The notes beneath the pieces were generated by a model. That model did no database searches and was not told the DNA's origin. It worked only from the letters and a program-made list of their open reading frames with translations. The position numbers were made by a program, and so were the translations under genes. Below are positions 1 to 6,745 of a stretch of 13,785 bases of DNA, piece after piece; position 1 is the first letter of the stretch; each line of letters starts with the position of its first letter. Source of the stretch: Pseudomonadota bacterium (GTDB taxonomy: Bacteria; Desulfobacterota; DSM-4660; Desulfatiglandales; B25-G16); assembly GCA_015223015.1 (NCBI GenBank), contig JADFWK010000135.1, positions 1 through 13,785 on the forward strand, written 5' to 3'.

Positions 1-15
1 CGAAGTGGAAGATAA

Positions 16-59
16 GCGATGTCAACTGTTTGAGCCCTAAAGGCGAGTTTTGACATCGC
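16..59. repeat. 10-bp perfect inverted repeat (stem-loop)
   Basis: The arm GCGATGTCAA at 16-25 is the exact reverse complement of TTGACATCGC at 50-59, with a 24-nt spacer. There is no run of T after either arm, so it is not a typical intrinsic terminator. It could be a structured 3' end of a transcript entering the window or one copy of an interspersed repeat. Its role is unknown. Confidence 0.5.
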
Positions 60-244
60 CTGGAGTGAGCCTTAGATTTGTCAGAAAACGTTTTAGACTA
101 AGAGAAAAGGGATTTCGGCAACAGCCTGAATTGTCCGTGCATTTCGTTTTCTCAGGCTTTCCACTAAAACTGCTTTGGATTATACAAAGTAAAGAACCCA
201 GGCCCACAGGACGTGGCTTTGATGTGCCCCTTGAAGGAGGCTGT

Positions 245-259
245 CCCGCGAGGCGCGGG
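245..259. repeat. short GC-rich hairpin
   Basis: CCCGCG (245-250) and CGCGGG (254-259) form a perfect 6-bp stem with an AGG loop. The following bases CTTTGAGTT contain only three T in a row, so terminator function is weakly supported. It could end a transcript entering from the left edge. Confidence 0.35.
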
Positions 260-282
260 CTTTGAGTTCCCCAGGTTGAATG

Positions 283-499
283 TCAAATGACAAAGCTCAA
301 ATGCAAAATGAATGTCAAAGCCCAAAAACCCAATCTTGCTATCCTAATATTAGTGGGATTCGTTGCTTGTTGCTGGTTCCTTGTTACTCGTTTGTCATCT
401 GCCTAACTTCAATTGCTTTGGCACAGCTTGCTCACTTGAGCGACGGTTTGGGCATTTAAGCATTTGGATTTGATTTGTCATTTGGATTTTGTCATTTGA
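283..499. repeat. MITE-like element with imperfect terminal inverted repeats
   Basis: The left end TCAAATGACAAA (283-294) is the exact reverse complement of TTTGTCATTTGA (488-499). The similarity continues imperfectly inward: short AAATG/GTCAAA words on the left mirror GGATTTGATTTGTC words on the right. The right arm also holds a tandem copy of the 14-nt unit, TTTGTCATTTGGA at 474-486 followed by the terminal copy. About 217 bp in total, with no open frame of note. The organisation is that of a small non-autonomous mobile or interspersed repeat. No target-site duplication was identified and no transposase is nearby. Confidence 0.5.
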
Positions 500-587
500 A
501 ATTATTTGGCAAACCATAGACAATTCCAGGCAAAGGCGATGGCCTCTGACCACGCCCACTGATCTAGACTATGTAAGGCCTGCCCTC

Positions 588-609
588 CCCGTCCCGAGAC
601 CGGGACGGG
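588..609. repeat. strong GC-rich hairpin
   Basis: CCCGTCCCG (588-596) pairs perfectly with CGGGACGGG (601-609) around the loop AGAC. A second outer helix CCTC/GAGG can form across a bulge (584-587 with 615-618). There is no downstream T-run (the sequence continues GCGCGACGTTATT), so it is better described as a stable intergenic stem-loop than a terminator. Confidence 0.5.
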
Positions 610-697
610 ATCGGGAGGCGCGACGTTATTGGATTATGATATGAGAGATACATTATTTCGCGGCTGAACTCCATATGCTGATTCTTTGTAAACCAGG

Positions 698-755
698 TCT
701 GGGCCAGGGGTATAGAAAAACCATGCCCTGGACTTTGACGTTACCCTGGACCAGA
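698..755. repeat. inverted repeat with two competing right arms
   Basis: TCTGGGCCAGGG (698-709) is an 11 of 12 match to the reverse complement of CCCTGGACCAGA (744-755). A second CCCTGGAC copy at 726-733 could pair with the same left arm, giving alternative foldbacks. It lies just upstream of the promoter at 767-795, so it may be a protein-binding or terminator-like site for the downstream operon. Function is inferred only from position. Confidence 0.4.
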
Positions 756-766
756 TGAGGGTATCC

Positions 767-795
767 TTGACTTTAAATTTTTTAGAAGGTATTTT
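767..795 (+). promoter_or_regulatory. sigma70-type promoter for the exbB operon
   Basis: A -35 box TTGACT (767-772) is followed by a 17-bp spacer and a -10 box TATTTT (790-795). It sits about 50 bp upstream of the TTG start at 846, and a transcript would begin near 802. The short leader can form a small hairpin, ACTGCTC with GAGTAGT, around 800-819. This is the best promoter match in the non-coding 1-845 region. Confidence 0.55.
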
Positions 796-845
796 AGCTA
801 CTGCTCGGTAGGTGAGTAGTCCTCAAATTTCGTTGGAGGAGAACA

Positions 846-1463
846 TTGATTAAACTGGTTATCAAAGGCGGACCTTTTATGTATCCCATCCTTTTTTGTT
901 CTGTGGCCTGCCTGGCTATATTCTTGGAGAGGATATGGGTGCTGAGGCGGAAGTTAATCATACCAAAGGATTTTATTGATAAGGTTGAAGAGCTGGTGAA
1001 GCGAGATAAGATAGAAGAAGCGATTTTTCTCTGCCAGGGACACAGCTCTTCCATCGCGAGAATTTTTCTGGCAGGTTTAAGAAATGTAGGCAGAGGAATG
1101 TGGCTGGTTAAAGAGGCTATTGAAGACAAGGGAAGGAGAGAAGGTGTCGTATTGGAAAGAAATATTGGGATCCTGCTAACCATTGCTAATCTCTCTCCGT
1201 TGCTTGGCTTGCTTGGTACTGTTTCAGGCATGATAAAAACCTTTAACGCTATCTCTGTACATGGTATTGGTGGTTCTGCACCGCTTGCAGGAGGTATTGC
1301 TGAGGCACTGATCACAACAGCAGCAGGCCTAATAGTAGCCATACCTACGCTGGTTGCCTATCGTTTTCTCACAGACAAGGCGCAGGTCCTTGTCTTTGAA
1401 ATGGAAGAGAACTCTATTGGACTTGTAGACACCATCGAAGGGAGTGGAGAAGATGCGGTTTAG
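846..1463 (+). CDS. exbB: MotA/TolQ/ExbB-type proton channel protein
   Basis: Inner-membrane proton channel subunit of the ExbB/TolQ family. With an ExbD/TolR partner it uses the proton motive force to do work on the periplasmic or outer-membrane side. The 205 residues show a first membrane helix near 10-28, a cytoplasmic domain, and two helices near 108-130 and 150-172. The C-terminal part carries the family signature: LGLLGTVSGMI, then LAGGIAEALITTAAGL and VAIPTLVAY. The length is slightly short of typical ExbB/TolQ. The start is a TTG preceded by a strong GGAGG (835-839) six bases upstream. No better ATG exists before the first helix. It overlaps the next gene, exbD, as expected for a co-translated pair. 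Whether it is ExbB or TolQ cannot be decided, since no tonB, tolA, tolB or pal is visible. Confidence 0.93.
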   Translation: MIKLVIKGGPFMYPILFCSVACLAIFLERIWVLRRKLIIPKDFIDKVEELVKRDKIEEAIFLCQGHSSSIARIFLAGLRNVGRGMWLVKEAIEDKGRREGVVLERNIGILLTIANLSPLLGLLGTVSGMIKTFNAISVHGIGGSAPLAGGIAEALITTAAGLIVAIPTLVAYRFLTDKAQVLVFEMEENSIGLVDTIEGSGEDAV

Positions 1464-1872
1464 CCAGCCGAAGCGAGAGGAAAGCAGCCTTGGCATAAGC
1501 ATTGCGCCTCTCATTGACATCGTATTTTTGCTTCTTATTTTCTTTATGCTGACGTCTCATTTTGAAATAATTTCAGGGATTGATATTTCGTTGCCTGATA
1601 TCTTGGAAAAAGGACCGGATCGATCAGCCGATAATATAGTTCTGGCCCTCGATAGAACGGGAAATTGTTACCTGCAAGGAGAAAAAGTTAGCTTAAAGAA
1701 TCTCCACCTCAGGCTCAAAGAGATGAGCAAAGAAAAAAGAATTGGCCTTATGCTCCAGGCCGACAAGGATGTCAGGCATGGACTGGTGGTAAGTATAATG
1801 GATCTAGCTAAGGATGCAGGGGTTAGCTCCATTATTATAGCTGCCCAGTGGGAACCTGAAAAGGTGTACTAG
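1453..1872 (+). CDS. exbD: ExbD/TolR-type biopolymer transport protein
   Basis: Partner of the ExbB-like channel. It has a single N-terminal membrane helix and a periplasmic domain that in this family dimerises and binds peptidoglycan or the energised partner. The signature helix APLIDIVFLLLIFFMLTS contains the conserved membrane aspartate (Asp22 from this start) needed for proton transfer. The periplasmic domain follows, including LPDILE and the family-typical LQADKDVRHGLVVSIMDLAKDAGV. The ATG at 1453 is preferred because AAGGGAG (1438-1444) lies eight bases upstream. A GTG at 1444 in the same frame would add three residues and sits directly on that ribosome site. The gene overlaps exbB by 11 bases. 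About 139 residues, normal for the family. Confidence 0.93.
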   Translation: MRFSQPKREESSLGISIAPLIDIVFLLLIFFMLTSHFEIISGIDISLPDILEKGPDRSADNIVLALDRTGNCYLQGEKVSLKNLHLRLKEMSKEKRIGLMLQADKDVRHGLVVSIMDLAKDAGVSSIIIAAQWEPEKVY

Positions 1873-1874
1873 GT

Positions 1875-2216
1875 TTGCGGTATCTTAAAAAGAATCATTT
1901 AATCTATATATTTGCTTTTTCTTTTGTTGCTCTGCTTTTGGCTGTTTGGTTAATCTTTGGACGGCACGCACTACTGGACCTTTATAAGATGCAAAAAGAA
2001 AATGAGAGATCTCTCGCTGTAATAAAGGAACTGGAAGAAAAGAATAAACTGCTCGCCGCTGAGATCAGGAGACTGAGGGAGGATCGTCAATACCTGGAGT
2101 CAGTGGCTCGCAAGGAATTAGGATTGGTAAAAGACAATGAGATTATTTATCGTTTCAAAAGAGAGTGGAATGGCAGGGGTCAGGGATCTGAGAATAAAAA
2201 CGGGAAGCAACAATAA
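1875..2216 (+). CDS. FtsB/DivIC-like septum formation initiator protein
   Basis: A 113-residue bitopic membrane protein with the FtsB/DivIC layout. It has a short basic N-terminus, one membrane helix (about 8-28), then a coiled coil rich in Glu, Lys, Arg and Leu (about 35-75). The C-terminal block ESVARKELGLVKDNEIIYRF matches the family consensus ending in an ELG-V-GE-YRF pattern. In characterised bacteria FtsB or DivIC joins FtsL and FtsQ/DivIB at the division site and helps activate septal peptidoglycan synthesis. The start is TTG at 1875, two bases after the exbD stop, with AAGGTG about nine bases upstream. No ftsL or ftsQ is adjacent. Linkage to exbBD is the unusual point. Family call is good; the exact ortholog is not proved. 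Confidence 0.82.
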   Translation: MRYLKKNHLIYIFAFSFVALLLAVWLIFGRHALLDLYKMQKENERSLAVIKELEEKNKLLAAEIRRLREDRQYLESVARKELGLVKDNEIIYRFKREWNGRGQGSENKNGKQQ

Positions 2217-2230
2217 AGCAGGAGTTGGCA

Positions 2231-2920
2231 GTGAGTGCTTCAGATTTGCTCGATAAAGAAATAATAGACAAGATAGAAACACCAAATGCAAGTGTTCTCC
2301 TTATCAGACTACTTATAGAAGAAGGAAGGACGGAGATAGCCGTAAAGGCATGCGTTAAGGCGCTGGAAATATTCCCAGATGATATGAATATCAGAAAGCT
2401 TCTGGCAGAAACATATTTTAGCCAGGGCCATCTGGACCTTGCAGAAAAAGAATTAGAAAAATTAGCTCACAAAATTGGGGAGTTATCTTCTGTTTTTAAA
2501 CTACAAGCTAAAGTTTTCAGAAAAGAAGATAGGCTTAGAGAGGCTATTAAGGCGTTAGAGCTTTATTTGGCACATCATAAGAGTGATAAGGAGGCGGCCC
2601 AACTGCTCTCTGAACTGAGCTCTCCTAGTCAAGAAGAAAAACCCGTTCTTCCAACCCCTACCTTAGCGGAGATCTACTATAACCAAGGAGCGTTGGATGA
2701 GGCAATAAGAACATATCAACAGGTGCTGAGAGACTCTCCAGATGATGCGAAATCGAAGAAGAGGCTCAAAGAATTGATGGAGATAGAGGAAACAGGAGAC
2801 CAGGGAAAAGGCACAGAGGGCATAGTGAGAGAACAAAAAGTAAAGTTCATTGGCATCTTGGAAAGGTGGCTTTCTACTATAGAGTCAAGGAAGGGTGTGA
2901 ATCTTGTACAGAAAGCTTGA
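2231..2920 (+). CDS. tetratricopeptide-repeat protein of unknown role
   Basis: About 229 residues, mostly helical, with TPR-type repeats. One block of repeats spans roughly residues 20-125, with spaced A/L/Y/P patterns such as AVKACVKALEIFPDD, LAETYFSQGHLDLAEKELEKL and AIKALELYLAHH. A linker rich in Ser, Pro and Glu follows, then one more clear TPR (LAEIYYNQGALDEAIRTYQQVLRDSPDD, about 140-175). The protein ends in a helix containing ILERWLSTIESRKG. No signal peptide or membrane helix is visible, so it is probably a cytoplasmic scaffold. GTG at 2231 is preferred, with AGGAG (2220-2224) six bases upstream; TTG at 2225 is too close to that site. It sits between the FtsB-like gene and efp. The partner protein is unknown. 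Confidence 0.8.
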   Translation: MSASDLLDKEIIDKIETPNASVLLIRLLIEEGRTEIAVKACVKALEIFPDDMNIRKLLAETYFSQGHLDLAEKELEKLAHKIGELSSVFKLQAKVFRKEDRLREAIKALELYLAHHKSDKEAAQLLSELSSPSQEEKPVLPTPTLAEIYYNQGALDEAIRTYQQVLRDSPDDAKSKKRLKELMEIEETGDQGKGTEGIVREQKVKFIGILERWLSTIESRKGVNLVQKA

Positions 2921-2979
2921 GCCTGTGTCTTTGCATTAATTGTACTGGAGAATAACTTACCAAAGGAGAGAAACCTTTG

Positions 2980-3552
2980 ATGTATTCAACGGCAGACTTT
3001 AGAACTGGGCTAAAGATTGAATTGGATGGAAAGCCATTAACGATTATGGAATTTTTGCATGTAAAGCCAGGGAAGGGCGGAGCGTTTGTCAGGACAAAGC
3101 TGAAGAATATTATCACCGGCCAGGTATTGGAGAAGACATTTAGGGCTGGAGAAAAGATTACCCCTCCTAATATCGAGGAGAAGGAAATACAATACCTCTA
3201 CCAGGATAGAGATGAATTCTGTTTTATGGATATCGAAACCTACGATCAGATTTTTTTGAAAGCTGAACAGTTGAAGGACAATAGATTATTCTTGAAAGAA
3301 AATACCAATGTTAAGGTGCTGATATACAATGAGCGCATAGTGGATGTAGAACTCCCCAATTTCGTTGATTTAGAGATTACCCGGACCGAACCGGGGGTTA
3401 AAGGTAACACAGTGACCGGAGGTACTAAACCAGCCACTTTGGAATCAGGAGGTGTAATTCAGGTTCCGCTCTTCTTAAACGTTGGGGACAGAGTGAAAGT
3501 GGACACGCGCTCAAAAGAATATATCGAGAGGGTGGAGCAAAGAATCAATTGA
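2980..3552 (+). CDS. efp: translation elongation factor P
   Basis: EF-P binds ribosomes stalled at consecutive prolines and promotes peptide-bond formation. The 190 residues show all three EF-P domains. The N-terminal KOW-like domain carries the loop HVKPGKGGAF, with the normally modified lysine at Lys32. An OB-type middle domain follows, and then a C-terminal OB domain with TVTGGTKPATLESGGVIQVP and a final VDTRSKEYIERV. ATG at 2980 is chosen: AAAGGAGAG (2962-2970) lies about nine bases upstream and family members begin MYST. A TTG directly before it would add one residue. No EpmA, EpmB, EarP or other modification enzyme is encoded here, so the state of Lys32 is unknown. It overlaps the next gene by four bases. 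Confidence 0.97.
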   Translation: MYSTADFRTGLKIELDGKPLTIMEFLHVKPGKGGAFVRTKLKNIITGQVLEKTFRAGEKITPPNIEEKEIQYLYQDRDEFCFMDIETYDQIFLKAEQLKDNRLFLKENTNVKVLIYNERIVDVELPNFVDLEITRTEPGVKGNTVTGGTKPATLESGGVIQVPLFLNVGDRVKVDTRSKEYIERVEQRIN

Positions 3553-4604
3553 AAGAAAGCCTCTCTTTCAATTTTAAGGCTACCGGTGTCGGGAGCGTAC
3601 CTTTCCTGGATGTGGATAATACCTGCCAGCGCATCCTTGAGATTTTTCATGATATTCCTTTCTGGCCTCAATTCGTGAAACGAAGCTCTCTTGAGGATAT
3701 GTCTATCCAGGCAAGTCAAGGGCTTCCTTTGCTCAGACTGAACCATGAAAAAAATGCCATTACGGTTCACGCCGCCAAAAACTCGGAGACTGAGCTTGTT
3801 TCCTTTTATGAGCATTTTTTGGCGGTTGATATGGATTATTTTGCCATTGGTGTTGACCATGCAACTGGCCTTTACAAACTTCTGGAATTGATTGAAGAAA
3901 GCCCGCAAAGCTATGGGTCTTTTATTAAGGGGCAGATAGCAGGTCCCATCACCTTCGCAGGAAGTCTGAAGGACTCTAGTGGAAGGTCTGCTCTCTATAA
4001 TGGCGAAATTATGGACACCATAGTCAAAGGCTTGGCCATCAAGGCCCTTTGGCTCATCAAGAAGATGTCCACATCCGGTAAGAGGCCCATTTTGTTTATC
4101 GATGAGCCATATCTGTCAGGTTTCGGTTCAGCCTTTACGCCCATTCGGAGAGAAGTAGTCATTAAGCTTATAGGAGAGGTTGTCGAGTACTTGCACTCCA
4201 GAAGTCCTGCATTGATTGGGATCCACTGCTGTGGAAACACGGATTGGTCCATGATAATTGAAACAGGAATTGATATAGTAAATTTTGATGCATTTGATTA
4301 TATGGATTATTTTTTGCTGTACCGGGATGAGATCGTGAGATTTCTGGAGGAGGGGGGAACAATAGCATGGGGAGTGGTTCCTACTACCTCTTTTAGCGGA
4401 AAAGAAACCCTGAACGATCTCAAGATCCAGTTAGAAAAAGGACTCAATAGATTGTATGAATGGGGAATCAAGAAAGGTGTTGTGGCGGAAAGGTCATTGA
4501 TTACCCCGGCCTGCGGTTTGGGGACATTAGAACCGGATAAGGCGGAAAGGATCATGGAGTTGTTGTCCGGCTTATCAGATATTATGTCTGAACTTCCACG
4601 GTAA
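3549..4604 (+). CDS. MetE-core / UroD-superfamily methyltransferase-like protein
   Basis: A 351-residue single-domain protein resembling the catalytic half of cobalamin-independent methionine synthase (COG0620) and the wider UroD/MtaA barrel superfamily. Seen directly: GVGSVP at the N-terminus, FIDEPYLSGFG near 180, IHCCGN with His226 and Cys228 in the H-x-C zinc pattern of MetE, and TPACGLG with Cys322 in the place of the last MetE zinc cysteine. The N-terminal folate-binding half of full MetE is absent. The substrate may be homocysteine or another thiol with a methyl-corrinoid or other donor; this is inference. TTG start at 3549 overlaps the efp stop by four bases, with GGTGGAG upstream. 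This is the last gene of the operon, ending ten bases before a convergent gene. General 'methionine synthase' labels would overstate what is known. Confidence 0.75.
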   Translation: MKESLSFNFKATGVGSVPFLDVDNTCQRILEIFHDIPFWPQFVKRSSLEDMSIQASQGLPLLRLNHEKNAITVHAAKNSETELVSFYEHFLAVDMDYFAIGVDHATGLYKLLELIEESPQSYGSFIKGQIAGPITFAGSLKDSSGRSALYNGEIMDTIVKGLAIKALWLIKKMSTSGKRPILFIDEPYLSGFGSAFTPIRREVVIKLIGEVVEYLHSRSPALIGIHCCGNTDWSMIIETGIDIVNFDAFDYMDYFLLYRDEIVRFLEEGGTIAWGVVPTTSFSGKETLNDLKIQLEKGLNRLYEWGIKKGVVAERSLITPACGLGTLEPDKAERIMELLSGLSDIMSELPR

Positions 4605-4614
4605 CCTACATCCC

Positions 4615-5451
4615 CTACAGCACGAGAACAGAATTTTCTTTGGCGGGCTCTACCTCCAGGCTCGAACCCCTTTTGCTAACCGAGTCTTGGCAGAGCATTG
4701 CAATTTTTATTATGTCGCTGTCCTTTCTCTCCGGTGCGTGGTGGAAGAGGACCAGTTTTTTCACATGAGCCTCAAAAGCAAGGTCTAATGCTGATTGATA
4801 ATCAGAGTGTCCCCAGCCCCTGTGCCTTGGTATCTCTTCAGGTGTGAACTGGCTATCATGGATAAGGATATCCGCTCCCTGGCAAAATTCAACATAATCA
4901 CCGAAAGAGTTTCCCGTTACATCAAGCTCGTTGTCGGTCAAAAAAACAAGGGTCTTATGTTCTTCCCGAAATCTAAATCCCAACCCTCCCTGTGGATGAC
5001 GGAGAGGAATGCTGTCTATAAGGGTGCCATCGATTTCTAGGGAGCTTTGGGTTACTTTGCTGTCAAATTGTATGTCGGACTTGAGTTCCTCAAACCTGAT
5101 TGGGAAGAAACCATCTCCCATCTTATTGTCAAAGCTGTATCGAAGGCCTTTCATGCCTAAGCTATAACCATCAACCAGGATTTTCGTTGAGGATCTATAA
5201 ATTGGGAAAAAAAAGGGGAAACCAAGAATGTGATCCCAGTGAATATGGGTCATAAGAAGGTGGATATCTACAACTTCTCTGCGGGATTCAAAATGATTGC
5301 CGAGAGATCGGATCCCGGTGCCGGCATCTATAACTACCTTTTTTCCGCCCCTGAGGTCTATTTCCAGGCAGGTGGTATTTCCCCCGTAGATAATCGTGTC
5401 TTTTCCTGGCACAGGAGTTGATCCCCTGGTACCCCAAAACTTGATTTTCAT
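4615..5451 (-). CDS. MBL-fold metallo-hydrolase (PhnP/cyclic phosphodiesterase type)
   Basis: A 278-residue metallo-beta-lactamase-fold enzyme of the group that includes PhnP and other phosphodiesterases (COG1235-like). Seen: MKIKFWGTRGSTPVPG at the N-terminus, YGGNTTCLEID, DAGTGIR, the metal motif THIHWDH (His69, His71, Asp73, His74), then LRHPQGGLGFR, LTDNE, ILIHDSQFTPEE, RGWGHSDYQSALDLA and LFHHAPERKD. These supply the remaining metal ligands expected for two-metal MBL hydrolases. The natural substrate is not deducible; a cyclic nucleotide or phosphoribosyl phosphodiester is plausible by family. ATG start at 5451 with AAGGG about seven bases upstream. It is a single gene, convergent with the exbB operon and divergent from the radical SAM gene. 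Confidence 0.85.
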   Translation of the reverse strand: MKIKFWGTRGSTPVPGKDTIIYGGNTTCLEIDLRGGKKVVIDAGTGIRSLGNHFESRREVVDIHLLMTHIHWDHILGFPFFFPIYRSSTKILVDGYSLGMKGLRYSFDNKMGDGFFPIRFEELKSDIQFDSKVTQSSLEIDGTLIDSIPLRHPQGGLGFRFREEHKTLVFLTDNELDVTGNSFGDYVEFCQGADILIHDSQFTPEEIPRHRGWGHSDYQSALDLAFEAHVKKLVLFHHAPERKDSDIIKIAMLCQDSVSKRGSSLEVEPAKENSVLVL

Positions 5452-5506
5452 CTATTTGCCCTTGGCCATCAAAAAGGCTGGAAGATATTCAGGGATTTCT
5501 TTTACG

Positions 5507-5635
5507 ATTGCTAAGTCCTTCGATTCATAAGTTCGGTGACGAACTTATTTACTCAGGACTTAGTGCTGAGTGAGCAATGGTTTTTATCATACTTGTAAGA
5601 ATACGTCACCGTATTTGCAAATCGAAGCACTAAGG
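5507..5635. repeat. BIME-like element: two inverted hairpin motifs with a shared core
   Basis: Two copies of one motif lie in opposite orientation. The plus-strand copy is CTTCGATT (5518-5525), eight bases, then CGGTGACG (5534-5541). The minus-strand copy has the same CTTCGATT (5627-5620), eight bases, then CGGTGACG (5611-5604). In each copy the core is the tip of a hairpin: ATAAGTTCG/CGAACTTAT (5527-5535 with 5540-5548) and AATACG/CGTATT (5600-5605 with 5610-5615). Outside the core the stem bases differ between copies yet still pair. A middle word GGACTTAG (5557-5564) can pair with CTAAGTCC (5511-5518), and CTTAGTGCT (5560-5568) with AGCACTAAG (5626-5634). The layout resembles paired REP elements. 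It fills most of the 264-base gap between two divergent genes. Confidence 0.6.
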
Positions 5636-5715
5636 TTTTATTCCATAGCCATAGTGAATTGTATAGTAGTCTTGCTAAATTCATGTGACATTACGAAATT
5701 GATTCCTCTCTGTCA

Positions 5716-6723
5716 ATGCAAAAAAGGGACGAAAAAATAGGCAGAATTGAAAGCGCCTTGCGTGAGCTGGCAGCAAACTACGAGGATTGTCAACTCTGCC
5801 CGAGGATGTGTCATGCAAATAGGGCTATAGGGGAAAAAGGGTTCTGCGGGGTCGGCAATCTCCCCATTGTGTCTCATTTTTGCCTTCATTTCGGAGAAGA
5901 ACCATGTCTGAGCGGCTACTATGATTACAAAAGGAAGGTAAAAACAGGATCTTCGTTTTCTGGTTCAGGAACCGTATTCTTTGCAGGTTGCAACCTCAAA
6001 TGTACCTTCTGCCAGAATTATCAGATTAGCTGGCAGATTCATGGGTCTCCTGTTTCCCCTGAAAAACTCGCCTCCATCTTTCTTTTCCTGCAGGAAAGAA
6101 AGGCATTGAATGTTAACTTGGTTACACCGACACATGCTATCCTTCCTATTCTTGAGGCATTGCACAGGGCTTTTGCTCAAGGCCTGAAGATCCCCATCGT
6201 GTACAATACCGGTGCGTATGATTCCTTTGAAACGATCCGAAAGCTCGCCGGAATCGTTGACGTTTACCTGCCTGATTTCAAATATATCAGAAATGATACC
6301 GCACAGAGGTTTTCAAAGGCATCAGACTATGCCGAGAGAGCTACTGAGGCAATTGGCGAGATGTATAGACAGGTAGGAGATCTTGAGGTTGATAATCAGG
6401 GAAACGCACAGAAAGGCTTGATTCTGAGACACCTGATTTTACCGGGGTGCAGCGAAGAATCATGCGAAATACTGGAATGGATTGCTGCTAACCTTTCGAC
6501 CCAGGTCTGCATAAGCCTTATGAGCCAGTTTCAGCCATGTAATAATGTGCCAAACCAAATAAACAGGGGCATTTCACCAGAGGAGTATGATGCGGTTCTG
6601 GGCAAAGCAGAGGAATTGGGCTTCGAGAATGTATACTTCCAGCCCTATCCGTTCAGATCGGAAGACCACTTAACTCCTGATTTTGACCAGGAGAATGCGT
6701 TCTGTTGGGATGAGAAGCAATAA
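5716..6723 (+). CDS. radical SAM protein, PflX-like
   Basis: A 335-residue radical SAM enzyme of the PflA/PflX class (COG1313-like). The 4Fe-4S/SAM motif is CNLKCTFC (Cys92, Cys96, Cys99). A second cysteine set at the N-terminus, CQLCPRMC with a later GFCGVG (Cys25, Cys28, Cys32, Cys44), is typical of this group and may bind an extra cluster or zinc. Downstream motifs include FFAGCN, NTGAYDSFE, VDVYLPDFKY and ILPGCSEES. PflA-type enzymes activate glycyl-radical enzymes, but no such target is present and PflX itself has no agreed function. ATG at 5716 has no clear ribosome-binding site upstream, so initiation may be weak or the start may lie elsewhere. It appears to be monocistronic, separated from the next gene by about 150 bases holding a promoter. 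Confidence 0.85.
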   Translation: MQKRDEKIGRIESALRELAANYEDCQLCPRMCHANRAIGEKGFCGVGNLPIVSHFCLHFGEEPCLSGYYDYKRKVKTGSSFSGSGTVFFAGCNLKCTFCQNYQISWQIHGSPVSPEKLASIFLFLQERKALNVNLVTPTHAILPILEALHRAFAQGLKIPIVYNTGAYDSFETIRKLAGIVDVYLPDFKYIRNDTAQRFSKASDYAERATEAIGEMYRQVGDLEVDNQGNAQKGLILRHLILPGCSEESCEILEWIAANLSTQVCISLMSQFQPCNNVPNQINRGISPEEYDAVLGKAEELGFENVYFQPYPFRSEDHLTPDFDQENAFCWDEKQ

Positions 6724-6745
6724 AAAGAGCTAAATTCAAGAAGTG

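Noticed and set aside
50..265. 71-codon plus-strand frame beginning in the first inverted repeat
   Set aside because: It runs through a repeat arm and a GC hairpin, has no ribosome site, and its composition resembles translated non-coding DNA.
675..758. 27-codon frame upstream of the exbB promoter
   Set aside because: It lies entirely on the competing inverted repeat, has no ribosome site and shows no recognisable protein features.
1..845. tRNA, rRNA or CRISPR in the long non-coding region
   Set aside because: No cloverleaf-compatible sequence with a TTCGA-type T arm and no regularly spaced identical repeats were seen by eye.
794..1342. 182-codon minus-strand frame opposite exbB
   Set aside because: Antisense shadow of a clear ExbB gene, with low-complexity Ser/Ile-rich translation.
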